Below are positions 33,519-44,616 of a DNA stretch of 64,000 nt, in pieces. The notes under the pieces were generated by a model. That model was not told the DNA's origin. It made no database searches and saw only the letters and a list, made by a program, of their open reading frames with translations. The stretch spans positions 62,001 through 126,000 of the forward strand of contig CP140040.1 of the NCBI GenBank assembly GCA_039830025.1. Reading direction: 5' to 3'. The stretch comes from Buchnera aphidicola (Kaburagia rhusicola ensigallis). GTDB lineage: Bacteria; Pseudomonadota; Gammaproteobacteria; Enterobacterales; Enterobacteriaceae. The position numbers were made by a program, and so were the translations under genes. Position 1 is the stretch's first letter. Each line of letters starts with the position of its first letter.

Positions 33519-33644
33519 CTACAATAACTATATACTTTTGACAGATTGTAATTACTCTAGAACGATGCTTTATGCAACATATTATGTAATATAGCAGTTA
33601 AAATACTTAAAATAAAATTTAGATTTTATATATAAGGAATATTT

Positions 33645-34778
33645 ATGATTTGTCCTATAGTTAGTTTAGCTAAACAACTTATTGCCATTCCTTCTATTAG
33701 TCCTATGGATTTGGGGTGTCAAAAAATAATATCTCATAGATTAATTAATGCAGGATTTTCTGTTGAGCATATGAACTGTAATGGTACATATAATATTTGG
33801 GCTTATAGAGGAGAGGGTACTACGTTAGCTTTTTCTGGACATACAGACGTTGTTCCTAGTGGAAACAATAAAAATTGGAAATTTCCTCCCTTTGTTCCTA
33901 CTATTTATAATGAATGTTTATTTGGTCGTGGTGCTGCCGATATGAAAGGAGCGTTAGCAGCTATGATTGTTGCTGTTGAAACATTTGTTAAAAAATATCC
34001 AAACCATACTGGAAGATTAGCTTTTTTAATTACTTCCGATGAAGAATCTAAAGCAATATATGGTACTAAAAAAATAGTTGAAAATTTACTCTCTAGACAA
34101 GAAAAAATAGAATATTGTTTAATAGGAGAGCCATCTAGCGTTGTATTATTGGGAGACGTGATTAAAAATGGTCGACGTGGTTCTTTAACTGCACATTTAC
34201 ATATTTATGGAAAGCAAGGACATATTGCATATCCTCATCTAGCGAATAATCCTATTCATAATGTTTTATCTTTTTTAAATAATTTAGTATCTATTAAGTG
34301 GGATTGTGGGAATAGTTTTTTCCCGCCAAGTAGTTTACAAATTTATGAAATTAAGTCTGGTGCCAATAGTGATAATGTAATACCAGAACAGTTATCATTA
34401 AAATTTAATTTGCGTTTTGGTAGTGTACTTACTATAGATGACTTTAAAAGTAAAGTTGAAAAATTGTTATGTGAGGCTAATTTAAAATATAGTATACAAT
34501 GGAAGTTGTCTGGAGAACCTTTTGTTACCAAGTCAGGATTATTAATAGATGTAACAACTGATGTAATTCAACATTTATGTAGAATTACTCCAAAATTGTT
34601 AACTACTGGCGGTACATCTGATGGACGTTTTATTTCCAAAATGGGATCTCAAATATTAGAGTTAGGACTAACTAATGAAACTATACATCAATTAAATGAA
34701 CATATCAAAATTTCAGATTTACAATTGTTAAGTGATATATATAAGAACATTATTAAAAGATTATTGTTAGACATTTGA
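33645..34778 (+). CDS. dapE: Succinyl-diaminopimelate desuccinylase
   Basis: Zinc enzyme of the lysine/diaminopimelate pathway that removes succinate from N-succinyl-LL-diaminopimelate. The product is 377 residues (E. coli 375). Metal and catalytic residues are visible in SGHTDVVPSG (His66), GRGAADMKG (Asp), TSDEES (Glu-Glu), GEPSS and the C-terminal NETIHQLNEH. TAAGGAATA precedes the ATG. It is separated from convergent dapA by a hairpin region. Confidence 0.97.
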   Translation: MICPIVSLAKQLIAIPSISPMDLGCQKIISHRLINAGFSVEHMNCNGTYNIWAYRGEGTTLAFSGHTDVVPSGNNKNWKFPPFVPTIYNECLFGRGAADMKGALAAMIVAVETFVKKYPNHTGRLAFLITSDEESKAIYGTKKIVENLLSRQEKIEYCLIGEPSSVVLLGDVIKNGRRGSLTAHLHIYGKQGHIAYPHLANNPIHNVLSFLNNLVSIKWDCGNSFFPPSSLQIYEIKSGANSDNVIPEQLSLKFNLRFGSVLTIDDFKSKVEKLLCEANLKYSIQWKLSGEPFVTKSGLLIDVTTDVIQHLCRITPKLLTTGGTSDGRFISKMGSQILELGLTNETIHQLNEHIKISDLQLLSDIYKNIIKRLLLDI

Positions 34779-34826
34779 TAGTTTTCATATGTTTAGTAAG
34801 AAACAAATTTTTTGATATGTAAAAAT

Positions 34827-34860
34827 AAACAGAGTATCAAATATTTTTAACACCCTGTTT
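34827..34860 (-). terminator. Probable dapA terminator
   Basis: On the minus strand AAACAGGGTGT pairs with ATACTCTGTTT, including two G-U pairs, around a 12-base A+T loop, and is followed by ATTTTTA. The plus-strand version has A-C mismatches, so the structure suits dapA transcription. It lies about 150 bases past the dapA stop. Confidence 0.5.
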
Positions 34861-35013
34861 TTAAAAATTAGTATTAATTTTAGAGATTTAGTTTAACATT
34901 TTAGTTATTTATAAATTTTATTCGACATTGTAAAATTAGTAGTGATATATTTTTTAAATATTAAAAGTTTTCTTTTTTCGTCAACACTTTTAAACTTGAA
35001 TGTTTATATAATT

Positions 35014-35925
35014 TTACTTTTTTGAATTCATGAAAAATTTTTTATATGTACTAATATTAGAAAACTTTAAAGCTGCTTCAAGAATTAGACTGGTTTGTTT
35101 TGAAATAGGAGTTAGTGGTAAACGCAAAGTATCTGTTTTAATTAGGCCTATTTTTTTTGCTAGCCATTTTACTGGAATAGGATTTGGTTCTTTAAATAAA
35201 CTACGATGTAGTAACATTAAATAGTTGTTTAGTAACCTAGCTGATGTAAAATCTTTTTTTAAAGCTAAATTATATATTTTAGTCATTTCTTTCGCTGCTA
35301 TATTAGCAGTAACTGATATAACCCCTTGACCTCCTAACTGTACAAAGTCTAATGCTGTAGCATCATCACCGCTAATAAGTAGAAATTTTTCATTTACTAA
35401 AGTTTTTATTTTTTGTACTCTGGATAAATCACCCGTAGCTTCTTTTATTCCTATAATATTATGTAACTGAGATAATTTAATGACTGTTTCTGGAATTAAA
35501 TCACATCCAGTTCGTATGGGAACATTATATAAAATTTGAGGTAAGTGTGTGTTTTTGGCAATAGCTTTAAAATGTTCGTACAGTCCTTTCTGTGTAGGGC
35601 GGTTATAATAAGGAGTTACAGTTAAACATGCTGATACTCCTGATGATTCAAACTTTTTTGTTAATGAAATAGCTTCTGATGTTGCATTTGATCCTGTTCC
35701 AGCTATAATTGGGATGCGATGATTAGATATTTTTAATGTAAGCATTATTACTTCAATGTGTTCTTCTTGACTTAAAGTTGCTGATTCTCCAGTTGTTCCG
35801 ACAGAAACAATTGCTGTTGTTCCATTTTCAACGTGGTAATTAATTAGTTTTTTTAGACTAGTTTGACAAATATTACCGTTTTCATCCATTGGTGTTATAA
35901 GTGCAACGATACTTCCTTTAAACAT
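35014..35925 (-). CDS. dapA: 4-hydroxy-tetrahydrodipicolinate synthase
   Basis: Condenses pyruvate with aspartate semialdehyde, the first committed step to lysine and diaminopimelate. It has 303 residues (E. coli 292), with about ten extra C-terminal residues. Thr44 and Thr45 (SVGTTGES), Tyr133 ([10 protein letters not shown]) and the Schiff-base Lys161 ([12 protein letters not shown]) all fall at E. coli numbers. AGAGAAAC precedes the ATG. dapE lies convergently downstream. Lysine is one of the amino acids this kind of symbiont supplies to its host. Confidence 0.97.
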   Translation of the reverse strand: MFKGSIVALITPMDENGNICQTSLKKLINYHVENGTTAIVSVGTTGESATLSQEEHIEVIMLTLKISNHRIPIIAGTGSNATSEAISLTKKFESSGVSACLTVTPYYNRPTQKGLYEHFKAIAKNTHLPQILYNVPIRTGCDLIPETVIKLSQLHNIIGIKEATGDLSRVQKIKTLVNEKFLLISGDDATALDFVQLGGQGVISVTANIAAKEMTKIYNLALKKDFTSARLLNNYLMLLHRSLFKEPNPIPVKWLAKKIGLIKTDTLRLPLTPISKQTSLILEAALKFSNISTYKKFFMNSKK

Positions 35926-36397
35926 TTTTTGTTTCTCTTATAAATAAATTCTTTATAGTATGTTTGATAGATTTTTAGCATCTGTCAAACGAAATGGTTC
36001 ATGTGTTTTAATATTATAAAATTGAACTGTTACAGTGTTCAAAATATTATTTATGTTTAGTTTCGTTAGCTATGGAGAAATGTTATTTAGTTTAATTAAC
36101 ATTTGGTTGTAACAATAATTACAGATATTATATTCTAATTTTTTATAATTTGAAGATGATCATCATAGGGTAATGTTTTACTATTTAATTTTTTTATATT
36201 TTTTAAAAACTTATGGTTAAATATATAATAAAATTAGTTATTTTATACTTAAATTTTTTGTAATAATATATATTTTACATGCATGTTAAGTGATGTTGTT
36301 CAAGAACGCAATAAAATTTTTTTTAAAAAATTAATGCATATTACCATATCATTTTTTAATAGGATTAGAATTTATATAAATATGTTAGCGTAGTATT
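35926..36397. other. Intergenic region upstream of dapA
   Basis: About 470 bases between aroC and dapA, both on the minus strand. There is no reading frame of note. A hairpin (GTTTGATAGA / TCTGTCAAAC, 35962-35990) with one G-U pair lies about 37 bases upstream of the dapA start. It could be the aroC terminator or a dapA leader structure. Confidence 0.4.
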
Positions 36398-37465
36398 TTA
36401 TTTTTGTTTCATGCATTGCGCACGATATCTTAGTACATGATCCATAATTGTGATAGCTATCATAGACTCTGCTATCGGAACAGCTCTTAACCCAACGCAA
36501 GGGTCATGTCTTCCTGCAGTTACAATTTTTTCTTCTTTTCCGTTATGATCAATAGTTTGACCTTTTTTTCTTATGCTGGAGGTTGGTTTGAGTGCTATTT
36601 TTGCAATGATGTCTTCTCCATTGCTAATTCCACCTAATATTCCGCCTGAATGATTACTCATAAATCCATTTTTGTTCATTTCATCTCGATGTTGACTTCC
36701 TTTTTGATTAATTACTGAAAATCCATCTCCAATTTCTACTCCTTTAACAGCATTGATGCTCATTAATCCATGTGCTAAATCGGCATCTAATCGATCAAAT
36801 ACAGGTTCTCCTAATCCTACAGGAACGTTTTCAGCTATTATCACAATTTTAGCTCCGATAGAATCACCTTCTTTTTTAAGACTTCTTATTAGCTTATCTA
36901 TTTCTTGAAATTTTGTTATGTCTGGACAAAAAAATGGATTTTTTTCAACTTCATCCCATGATGTAAGTTTACAAATGATATTTCCTATTTGTTCTAGATA
37001 TCCATGAATTAAAATTCCATAATTCAAATGGAGATATTTTTTAGCTATAGCGCCTGCAGCAACTCGCATAGTTGTTTCTCTAGCAGATGATCTTCCCCCC
37101 CCACGAGGGTCTCGAATTCCATATTTTTTTTGATAGGTATAATCTGCATGTCCTGGTCTAAATAAAGTTTGTATATTTTTATAATCGTTTGGTCTTTGGT
37201 CTGTGTTTTGTATCATTAATCCAATACTGGTTCCTGTTGTAATTCCTTTAAAAGTTCCAGATAATATCTTAATATGATCTAGTTCGCATCTTTGAGTAGT
37301 ATATTTAGATTGTCCTGGTCGTCTTCTATTTAGTTCTTTTTGTAAATCTGACTCTATAATTTCAATTCCTGGTGGCATTCCATCAATAATACATCCTAAT
37401 GATAATCCGTGAGATTCACCAAATGTTGTAACTCTAAATAATTTTCCGATAGTATTTCCAGCCAT
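36398..37465 (-). CDS. aroC: Chorismate synthase
   Basis: Last step of the shikimate pathway: it converts EPSP to chorismate using reduced FMN. It has 355 residues (E. coli 361). [20 protein letters not shown] carries the first conserved His. [16 protein letters not shown] and [14 protein letters not shown], and [15 protein letters not shown] near the end, are the family signatures. AAAGGAT precedes the ATG. In E. coli prmB lies between aroC and divergent smrB; it is missing here. Confidence 0.97.
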   Translation of the reverse strand: MAGNTIGKLFRVTTFGESHGLSLGCIIDGMPPGIEIIESDLQKELNRRRPGQSKYTTQRCELDHIKILSGTFKGITTGTSIGLMIQNTDQRPNDYKNIQTLFRPGHADYTYQKKYGIRDPRGGGRSSARETTMRVAAGAIAKKYLHLNYGILIHGYLEQIGNIICKLTSWDEVEKNPFFCPDITKFQEIDKLIRSLKKEGDSIGAKIVIIAENVPVGLGEPVFDRLDADLAHGLMSINAVKGVEIGDGFSVINQKGSQHRDEMNKNGFMSNHSGGILGGISNGEDIIAKIALKPTSSIRKKGQTIDHNGKEEKIVTAGRHDPCVGLRAVPIAESMIAITIMDHVLRYRAQCMKQK

Positions 37466-37883
37466 TTTTTATCCTTTATTTTGCATAGTTAGTACAATTA
37501 TTTTATTATATAATTGAAACATTGAGTGAATTATATTTATATGTACCACTTTAGTTTAAACATTTATATATAATACATCAATTTTAAAAAAAATATTTAT
37601 TTTGTAGAATTTAATAGTTAGCAACGTATTAATAAATAATTTTGTATGTTTTTTAATATTTAAAATTATACATTTCATATGCTGAAAAATAGTATAAATT
37701 ATTTTTTTAAGTAATATAAAATATTTTGAAAATTAGTATAATTATATATTGTATAATGAATAGTTTATTTTTTTAAAATAAGAAATAAATGATATCAAAA
37801 AAATTTTATTTATTAATTTTTATTAAAATGTAATATTTGGAATTATTATAGAAACTGTCTATCATCAATGGTAATTGATCAAA
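37466..37883. other. Divergent aroC/smrB intergenic region
   Basis: About 410 bases with no gene. In E. coli prmB occupies this place, so it has been deleted. Promoters for aroC (minus) and smrB (plus) are expected, but none can be singled out in the A+T background. Confidence 0.45.
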
Positions 37884-38417
37884 ATGGGTAAAAACAAGTC
37901 ATTATTTTCTGAAGATCTGTTTTTGTTTTATCAACAGTTTAACGAAATTCAAAAAATAAAGCAGGATACTGTATTTCATTCAAGATGTTATAAATTTCAA
38001 AGGAATATAACGTTTAAAAAACGTTTTTTTGAACAAGACGCTCATTGTCACTACTTTTCTTGTGACAATTCAAACATGTTAATTAATTTTGATCCAGTCT
38101 ATTATATTCGAGATAGTAGTTATTCCGATGAACTAAGAAAATTAAAAGTAGGGGTATATACTCCAGATATTGTTTTAGATTTACATGGTTTAACTCAGTA
38201 TCAGGCTAAAAGAAAGTTAGGTGAATTGATATGTATCTGTTATAAAGAGAACTTTTTTTGCGCTAATATTATTCATGGGCACGGGAAAAATGTTTTAAAA
38301 CAGCAAATACCATTATGGTTGTCTAAACATCCTAATATAATAGCTTTTCATCAAGCGCCTAAAATTTTTGGTCATCATGCTGCTATTCTTATTTTGGTCG
38401 ATCTTAAAATTAGTTAG
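37884..38417 (+). CDS. smrB: Ribosome-rescue endonuclease SmrB
   Basis: Smr-domain nuclease (formerly YfcN) that cuts mRNA at collided ribosomes. From the ATG at 37884 it is 177 residues (E. coli 183). The Smr domain shows DLHGLTQYQAKRKLGELI, then HGHGKNVLKQQIPLWLSKHP and AFHQAPKIFGHHAAILIL. A TTG three codons upstream is an alternative start. The N-terminal half is more diverged and rich in Phe, His and Lys. Confidence 0.93.
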   Translation: MGKNKSLFSEDLFLFYQQFNEIQKIKQDTVFHSRCYKFQRNITFKKRFFEQDAHCHYFSCDNSNMLINFDPVYYIRDSSYSDELRKLKVGVYTPDIVLDLHGLTQYQAKRKLGELICICYKENFFCANIIHGHGKNVLKQQIPLWLSKHPNIIAFHQAPKIFGHHAAILILVDLKIS

Positions 38418-38910
38418 CATTAATTGTTCATTTTGTTTTATTTCATATTTTAAATATTACTTAAGTATAAAGTTGTTAGTGTATTTAATGATAAGTAATG
38501 ATATAAAAAAGTGGTTTAGTTTAATTTTAAAGTAAAGAATAAAAATATATTTTTTAATTCTGGCATAATAAAATAGTATTTTCAATTGGTATTAGTTATG
38601 TTGATATTTATATTTTATAGTAAAATTTGATCGCGTAAAATAATGTACAGTATTAAATTTTTTTGTTTATACATTAATTGAATTAAAAAAATTAATTATT
38701 AATTTTAATTAAAATTAATAATTTCGTATTTTAATGTTAAAAATATTATTGTTTTAAAATAAAAATTTAACAATATATGTGTTACTTTATTACAATATTT
38801 ATATTTTGCATTTAAAATAATTCGGGGAAAATTATAAAATGAATTATAGAAATAAATTTATGTTTTAAAATATAATAATTATATTATAAATTTATAAACA
38901 AGGATTACAT
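38418..38910. other. Region upstream of the his operon, no leader peptide seen
   Basis: About 490 bases. It should contain the his promoter. There is no histidine-rich short frame like hisL and no competing stem set like the E. coli attenuator. A 30-base perfect palindrome is present at 38694-38723, and the stretch next to hisG contains TATAAA (38833). Confidence 0.5.
38694..38723. repeat. 30-base perfect palindrome upstream of hisG
   Basis: The two 15-base halves (AATTATTAATTTTAA and TTAAAATTAATAATT) are exact reverse complements with no spacer. As RNA it would fold into a 13-bp stem with a 4-base loop. It is all A and T, and lies 188 bases before hisG and 277 after smrB. It could be a smrB terminator, an operator-like site or chance. 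Confidence 0.45.
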
Positions 38911-39810
38911 ATGATTCATAATAATAGATTGCGAATGGTAATGCAAAAAACTGGAAGGTTAAGTAATGATTCCAATGATTTACTTTCCCGTTGTGGTATT
39001 AAAATCAATTTTCATAAACAGAAATTAATTGCTTTTTCTGAAAATATGCCAATAGATGTTATGTGTGTACGCGATGATGATATTCCCGGACTAATTATGG
39101 ATGGTGTTGTAGACATAGGAATTATTGGAGAAAATGTTTTAGAAGAAGAAGTTCTAAGTCGAAAACTACGATCAGATAATATAGATTACATAAAGTTAAA
39201 ACGTTTAGATTTTGGAATTTGTAGATTATCTTTAGCTGTACCAATTAACAAAGCATATATTGATATTTGTTGTTTAAATAATTCAAGGATAGCTACTTCT
39301 TATCCACATTTGTTAAAAAGATATTTTGATAAAAATAATTTGGTGTTTAAATCGTGTATGTTAAATGGATCAGTAGAAGTAGCGCCACGAGCAGGATTAT
39401 CTGATGCTATTTGTGATTTAGTATCTACCGGGGCTACTCTAGAGGCTAATGGATTACGTGAGGTTCAAGTAATATTTCATTCTAAAGCTTGTTTAATTTG
39501 TAAAACTGGTAATATTTCTATTGAAAAACAGCGTGTTATTGATACGTTAATGACAAGAATTCAAGGTGTAATTAAAGCAAGAGAGTCAAAATATATTATG
39601 TTGCATGCACCTATAAAGAAGTTAAAAGAAGTAATTAATTTATTACATGGTGCTGAACGTCCTACAATACTAAAATTAGCTGGAGATGATACTCGAGTAG
39701 CTATGCATATGGTTAGTAGCGAGACGTTATTTTGGGAGACCATGGAAAAATTGAAATCATTAGGAGCTAGTTCTATTTTAGTCCTTCCAATTGAAAAAAT
39801 GATGGAATAG
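38911..39810 (+). CDS. hisG: ATP phosphoribosyltransferase
   Basis: First enzyme of histidine synthesis, joining ATP and PRPP; it is the long, histidine-inhibited hexameric form. It has 299 residues, the same as E. coli. [48 protein letters not shown] and the C-terminal regulatory domain ending [20 protein letters not shown] are all kept, so feedback inhibition is probably possible. AAGGAT precedes the ATG. First gene of the complete hisGDCBHAFI operon. Confidence 0.98.
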   Translation: MIHNNRLRMVMQKTGRLSNDSNDLLSRCGIKINFHKQKLIAFSENMPIDVMCVRDDDIPGLIMDGVVDIGIIGENVLEEEVLSRKLRSDNIDYIKLKRLDFGICRLSLAVPINKAYIDICCLNNSRIATSYPHLLKRYFDKNNLVFKSCMLNGSVEVAPRAGLSDAICDLVSTGATLEANGLREVQVIFHSKACLICKTGNISIEKQRVIDTLMTRIQGVIKARESKYIMLHAPIKKLKEVINLLHGAERPTILKLAGDDTRVAMHMVSSETLFWETMEKLKSLGASSILVLPIEKMME

Positions 39811-39815
39811 TTAGT

Positions 39816-41123
39816 ATGAAAAGCTTTTTTAAGATTATTTATTGGAATAGCTGTAGTATTGAAAAAAGAAATCAAATATTATGTCGACCTATTTCAAGTG
39901 ATTCTGCTATTATTAAAAATAAAGTAAATACAATTATTACTGATGTTAAAAATTTAGGAGATCAAGCGTTATATAATTATACAAATATATTTGATCATAT
40001 AAAGTTGAATACTATTCAAGTAAGTGCAAAAGATATTGAAGATTCTGAGTTATATGTTACAGAAGAAATAAAAAATGCACTGAAAATAGCTATTAGCAAC
40101 ATTAAAAAATTTCATATTGCGCAAAAAACGCCAAAAATAAATTTAAACATAAATAACGATGTTCATTGTCAACATATAGTGCGCCCAATTGAATCAGTAG
40201 GGTTGTACATTCCGAGTGGTTCAGCTCCTCTTGTATCTACAGTATTAATGCTAGCCATTCCAGCTCGTATTGCTGGATGTAAAAAAATAATTATGTGTTC
40301 CCCTCCTCCTATTGCTAATGAAGTATTATATGCTGGTAAACTATGCGGTATAAAAGAAATATTTCAAGTTGGTGGTGCTCAAGCGATAGCTGCTTTAGGT
40401 TTCGGAACTAAAACAGTACCACGAGTCGATAAAATTTTTGGTCCAGGTAACGCTTATGTAACAGAAGCTAAATTGCAAATTAGTAATATTTTATATAACG
40501 TAGGTATTGATATGCCAGCTGGACCATCTGAGGTATTGATTATTGCCGATTCTAACGCTAATGCTAGTTTTATTGCTTCTGATTTGTTATCTCAAGCAGA
40601 ACATGATAGTCGTTCTCAAGTACTATTAATAACTTATGACGTAAATTTAGCTAAAAAAGTATTAATAGAAATTCAAAAGCAAATAAAAACTTTATTAAGA
40701 TATAGTATTATTGCTAAAGTACTAAAACATAGTAAAGTAATTGTAGCAAAAGATTTATTGGAATGCTTTACGATATCTAATTTGTATGCTCCTGAACATT
40801 TAATGATTCAATGTTGTCATTCGCAGAATTTAATAAAATATGTAGTAAATGCTGGTTCTATTTTTTTGGGAAGTTGGTCTCCAGTAGCTGGAGGAGATTA
40901 TGCTGTTGGTACTAATCATGTTTTACCTACCTATGGTAGTGCTAATGTATATTCTGGACTTAGTCTCGTTGATTTTCAAAAAAGAATGACAGTTCAAAAA
41001 TTAAGTAAAATAGGATTGAAAAATATTTCTAATGCTATTATATCTTTGTCGAAATTAGAAAAATTAGATGCTCATAAAAATTCAGTCATGATTAGGTTAT
41101 CTTCACTATCGGATATAGTATAG
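39816..41123 (+). CDS. hisD: Histidinol dehydrogenase
   Basis: Zinc enzyme that oxidises L-histidinol to histidine in two NAD-dependent steps, the last reactions of the pathway. It has 435 residues (E. coli 434). Signature stretches include VGLYIPSGSAPLVSTVLML, QVGGAQAIAALGFGT, KIFGPGNAYV, GIDMPAGPSEVL and the catalytic-base region YAPEHLMIQ. It follows hisG by five bases. Confidence 0.97.
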   Translation: MKSFFKIIYWNSCSIEKRNQILCRPISSDSAIIKNKVNTIITDVKNLGDQALYNYTNIFDHIKLNTIQVSAKDIEDSELYVTEEIKNALKIAISNIKKFHIAQKTPKINLNINNDVHCQHIVRPIESVGLYIPSGSAPLVSTVLMLAIPARIAGCKKIIMCSPPPIANEVLYAGKLCGIKEIFQVGGAQAIAALGFGTKTVPRVDKIFGPGNAYVTEAKLQISNILYNVGIDMPAGPSEVLIIADSNANASFIASDLLSQAEHDSRSQVLLITYDVNLAKKVLIEIQKQIKTLLRYSIIAKVLKHSKVIVAKDLLECFTISNLYAPEHLMIQCCHSQNLIKYVVNAGSIFLGSWSPVAGGDYAVGTNHVLPTYGSANVYSGLSLVDFQKRMTVQKLSKIGLKNISNAIISLSKLEKLDAHKNSVMIRLSSLSDIV

Positions 41124-41125
41124 TT

Positions 41126-42217
41126 ATGAATGTTGAAAAATTAGTTAGAAAAAATATATTAAAATTAATACCTTATCAATCTTCGCGAAAGATAGGTGGA
41201 AAGGGTAACATATGGTTAAATGCAAACGAATGTCCCACTCCAAATTGTTATCAACTAGATAATATGATTTTAAACCGTTATCCTGCATGTCAACCAGAAG
41301 AACTATTATCATGTTACTCTTCATATGTTGGTATTAGTAAAAAAAATATATTAATAACACGTGGTTCTGATGAAGCCATTGAATTATTAATTAAAACTTT
41401 TTGCGAACCAAAATATGATAAAATTATTTTTTGTCCTCCAACTTATGATATGTATAATGTTAGTGCGCATATTATGAATATTGAAAGGTATCCAATACCG
41501 TTATTACACGGGAGTTGGCAATTAGATATTGATAGTATTATTAAAGGTTGCAATAATGTTAAATTAATTTATATATGTAATCCAAATAATCCTACCGGTA
41601 ATTTAATTAATATTAAAGATATTGTAACTTTATTAAAGGCAACTTTAGAGAAAGCATTAGTGATAGTGGATGAAGCATATATTGAATTTTCTCCAACAAG
41701 TAGTGTAATACATTTAATAAATACATATCCTAATTTAGTTATAATGAGAACGTTATCTAAAGCTTTTGCTTTGGCTGGATTACGATGTGGTTTTATACTA
41801 GCCAACGCTAATATAGTAGATTTTTTGTTAAAAGTTATTAACCCTTATCCTATTTCTGTTCCTACTTCTAATATAGCTGTTCAATTTTTAAGTAAAAAAA
41901 ATATTAGTTTAATGAGAAACAGAGTTTTTCGTTTAAATTTAAATCGTTCTTGGCTTATAACTCAATTAAAACTAATGAATTATTGCGTAGATCATGTTTT
42001 TCATAGTGCAGCTAATTATATTTTAGTTCGTTTTTTTAATTCTAAATTAATATTTAATGAGTTATCGAAAGTAGGAATAGTTGTTAGAGATCAAAGTGAT
42101 AAATTGAACTTAAATAATTGTATAAGAATTTCCATAGGAACTAGTAAGGAATGTTCAGAAGTTATTTATACTATCCAAAAAATAAATAATTCATACATGA
42201 CTTTATTAGGACAATAA
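41126..42217 (+). CDS. hisC: Histidinol-phosphate aminotransferase
   Basis: PLP-dependent transaminase that converts imidazole-acetol phosphate to histidinol phosphate. It has 363 residues (E. coli 356). The PLP lysine is residue 212 in RTLSKAFALAGLRCGF. NPNNPTGN and VDEAYIEF, which contact the cofactor, are present, and so is the N-terminal LNANECP. It lies two bases after hisD and one before hisB. Confidence 0.97.
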   Translation: MNVEKLVRKNILKLIPYQSSRKIGGKGNIWLNANECPTPNCYQLDNMILNRYPACQPEELLSCYSSYVGISKKNILITRGSDEAIELLIKTFCEPKYDKIIFCPPTYDMYNVSAHIMNIERYPIPLLHGSWQLDIDSIIKGCNNVKLIYICNPNNPTGNLINIKDIVTLLKATLEKALVIVDEAYIEFSPTSSVIHLINTYPNLVIMRTLSKAFALAGLRCGFILANANIVDFLLKVINPYPISVPTSNIAVQFLSKKNISLMRNRVFRLNLNRSWLITQLKLMNYCVDHVFHSAANYILVRFFNSKLIFNELSKVGIVVRDQSDKLNLNNCIRISIGTSKECSEVIYTIQKINNSYMTLLGQ

Positions 42218-42218
42218 T

Positions 42219-43286
42219 ATGCATAAAAACGTTTTATTTATTGATCGTGATGGAACATTAATTACAGAACCGATTCAAAATCGTCAAGTAGATAATATAA
42301 ATAAATTAACTTTTGAAAAATATGTTATTTCTACTTTAGTTGAATTAAAAAATTTTGGTTATACTTTCGTTATGATTACGAATCAAGATGGATTAGGTTC
42401 GAAAAAATTTCCTTTTTCTGATTTTCTTACACCTCATCAATTTATGATAAATATTTTTCTATCTCAAGGTATAGTATTTGAGGATATCTTGATTTGTCCA
42501 CACGAAGAAAAGTACAATTGTTATTGTCGTAAACCCAAATTAGGAATGTTAGAAAAATGGTTATGTAATGGTAAGTTGAATAAGAAAAATAGTTATGTTA
42601 TTGGAGATCGTGATTCAGATATGCAATTAGCACAAAATATGGGATTATCTGGATTGCATTACGGGAAAAACGGATGCACGTGGAATACTATTAAGATTAA
42701 ATTGACAAAAAAAAATAGATATGCATATATTAAACGCCATACAAAAGAAACAAACATTGAAATAGAACTTTGGTTAGATAAAGAAGGAAATAATGTAATT
42801 GATACGCGATTACATTTTTTTAATCATATGTTAGATCAAATAGCTATTCATAGTAAAATTAAAATGAAAATTATTGCAGATGGTGATATTAATATTGATG
42901 ATCATCATACGGTAGAAGATGTTGGAATTGCTTTGGGGGAAGCTTTAGATAAAGCATTGGGGAGTAAAGTAGGTTTAGATAGATTTGGTTTTGTTTTGCC
43001 TATGGATGAAAGTGTTGGACATTGTTTACTAGATATTTCTGGTCGTCCTTTTTTGAAATTTGAATCGTCTTTTAAATTTCAATATTTAGGAGATATGAGT
43101 ACAGAAATGGTACAGCATTTTTTTAGATCATTAGCTTTTTCTATGAAAGTAACTTTACATTTAAAAAGTATAGGTGAAAATGATCATCATAGTATTGAAA
43201 GTTTATTTAAAGCATTTGGAAGAACTTTAAGACAAGCTATTAATGCTAGTGGAACAATTTTACCTAGTTCTAAAGGAATACTATAA
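42219..43286 (+). CDS. hisB: Bifunctional histidinol-phosphatase / imidazoleglycerol-phosphate dehydratase
   Basis: Catalyses the dehydratase step and the later histidinol-phosphate phosphatase step. It is 355 residues, as in E. coli. The N-terminal HAD phosphatase has FIDRDGTL (Asp9, Asp11), TNQDGLG, a zinc loop ([14 protein letters not shown]) and [11 protein letters not shown]. The C-terminal dehydratase has the histidine-rich metal motifs [21 protein letters not shown] and [16 protein letters not shown]. The stop overlaps the hisH ATG. Confidence 0.98.
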   Translation: MHKNVLFIDRDGTLITEPIQNRQVDNINKLTFEKYVISTLVELKNFGYTFVMITNQDGLGSKKFPFSDFLTPHQFMINIFLSQGIVFEDILICPHEEKYNCYCRKPKLGMLEKWLCNGKLNKKNSYVIGDRDSDMQLAQNMGLSGLHYGKNGCTWNTIKIKLTKKNRYAYIKRHTKETNIEIELWLDKEGNNVIDTRLHFFNHMLDQIAIHSKIKMKIIADGDINIDDHHTVEDVGIALGEALDKALGSKVGLDRFGFVLPMDESVGHCLLDISGRPFLKFESSFKFQYLGDMSTEMVQHFFRSLAFSMKVTLHLKSIGENDHHSIESLFKAFGRTLRQAINASGTILPSSKGIL

Positions 43287-43876
43287 TGCGAATTGTTATT
43301 ATTAATACTGGTTGTTCTAATTTATCGTCTATAAGATATGCTATTTGTAGGTTAGGGTATAATCCAATTATTAGTTCTTCTAGAGATGAAATATTACGTG
43401 CTAGTAAAATAGTATTGCCTGGCGTAGGAACTGCGTATACTGCTATGCATGCGTTAAAAGAACTTAAATTATTAGATCTTATTAAAACATGTCAACAACC
43501 ACTATTAGGAATTTGTTTAGGAATGCAGTTATTAGCTTCTTTTAGTCATGAATCAAGTGGAATCAACATGTTAGACATTGTACATTCACCTGTGTGTCTT
43601 TTAGATTCTAATGTATTACCCCTACCTCATAATGGGTGGAATAATGTAGAAATATGTAAACAGAATATGTTATTTAAAGATATAGATAATAATTCTAAAT
43701 TTTATTTTTTGCACAGTTATGTTCTTTATATAAATAAATATACTATAGCACAAACATTATATAATGTTACTTTCAGTTCTGCCATACAAAAAAATAATTT
43801 TTTTGGAGTACAATTTCATCCTGAAAAATCCGGGGATTTAGGTTTAAAAGTATTGAAAAATTTTTTGGAGATATAA
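43286..43876 (+). CDS. hisH: Imidazole glycerol phosphate synthase, glutaminase subunit
   Basis: Class I glutamine amidotransferase that supplies ammonia to HisF. It has 196 residues, like E. coli. The nucleophile Cys77 is in [10 protein letters not shown], and the catalytic His-Glu pair is in [10 protein letters not shown] near residues 180-184. VLPGVGT forms the oxyanion region. It is linked by one-base overlap to hisB. Confidence 0.97.
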   Translation: MRIVIINTGCSNLSSIRYAICRLGYNPIISSSRDEILRASKIVLPGVGTAYTAMHALKELKLLDLIKTCQQPLLGICLGMQLLASFSHESSGINMLDIVHSPVCLLDSNVLPLPHNGWNNVEICKQNMLFKDIDNNSKFYFLHSYVLYINKYTIAQTLYNVTFSSAIQKNNFFGVQFHPEKSGDLGLKVLKNFLEI

Positions 43877-43878
43877 TA

Positions 43879-44616
43879 TTGATTATACCGTCTATAGATT
43901 TAATTAATGGAAAAATTGTTAGGTTATATCAAGGAAAATATAATCTTAAAACTTTTTATGAAGACCATATATATAGCGTTTTGTCTGATTATTTTTTACA
44001 AGGTGCTTCTATTGTACATTTAGTAGATCTTGATGGAGCATTAAATCCTCACAACAAACAAACTCATGTTATTAAATCCTTACTTAGTCATTCTAATTTT
44101 AATTTACAAGTAGGAGGAGGGATAAGAAATCATAAAGATATAGAGTTATTACTTTCATTAGGTGTTAAAAGGGTAGTGATTGGATCTTCTGCAATATATA
44201 CCCCGAAAAAAATAAATATTTGGTTGCAAGAATATGGGAATGATTCTATTGTATTAGCTTTGGATTTAAAAATTTCACGTGATAATTTTAAGGAAGTAGT
44301 AGTAAATGCATGGAAGAGTCCTTCTGGAATAAGTTTAGAAGAACTAATATATCAATTTTCTCCTTTAGGATTAAAACATGTGTTATGTACTGATGTGTCT
44401 AAAGATGGTACGTTGTTAGGTCCTAATGTAGATTTGTATAAATATCTTTCCGATTCTTTTAATCATATTCATTTTCAATCATCTGGTGGAATAGGATCTT
44501 TAAATGACATTATGTCTATTAGGCGGTCTGGAGTAAAAAATATAATTATTGGTAGAGCTTTATTAGAAAAAAAATTTAGTTTAATAGAGGCTATTAAATG
44601 TTGGCAAAACGGATAA
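43879..44616 (+). CDS. hisA: Phosphoribosylformimino-5-aminoimidazole carboxamide ribotide isomerase
   Basis: TIM-barrel isomerase that opens the ribose ring of ProFAR. It has 245 residues, as in E. coli. Catalytic Asp7 is in [17 protein letters not shown] and the second in [15 protein letters not shown] and TDVSKDGTL are conserved. The start is a TTG at 43879 with GGAG ten bases upstream. Its end overlaps hisF by 19 bases. Confidence 0.97.
   Translation: MIIPSIDLINGKIVRLYQGKYNLKTFYEDHIYSVLSDYFLQGASIVHLVDLDGALNPHNKQTHVIKSLLSHSNFNLQVGGGIRNHKDIELLLSLGVKRVVIGSSAIYTPKKINIWLQEYGNDSIVLALDLKISRDNFKEVVVNAWKSPSGISLEELIYQFSPLGLKHVLCTDVSKDGTLLGPNVDLYKYLSDSFNHIHFQSSGGIGSLNDIMSIRRSGVKNIIIGRALLEKKFSLIEAIKCWQNG

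Noticed and set aside
33538-33566. TTGACA with a downstream -10 as the dapE promoter
   Set aside because: The -35 is perfect but no good -10 lies at 16-18 bases; unsupported without a mapped transcript start.
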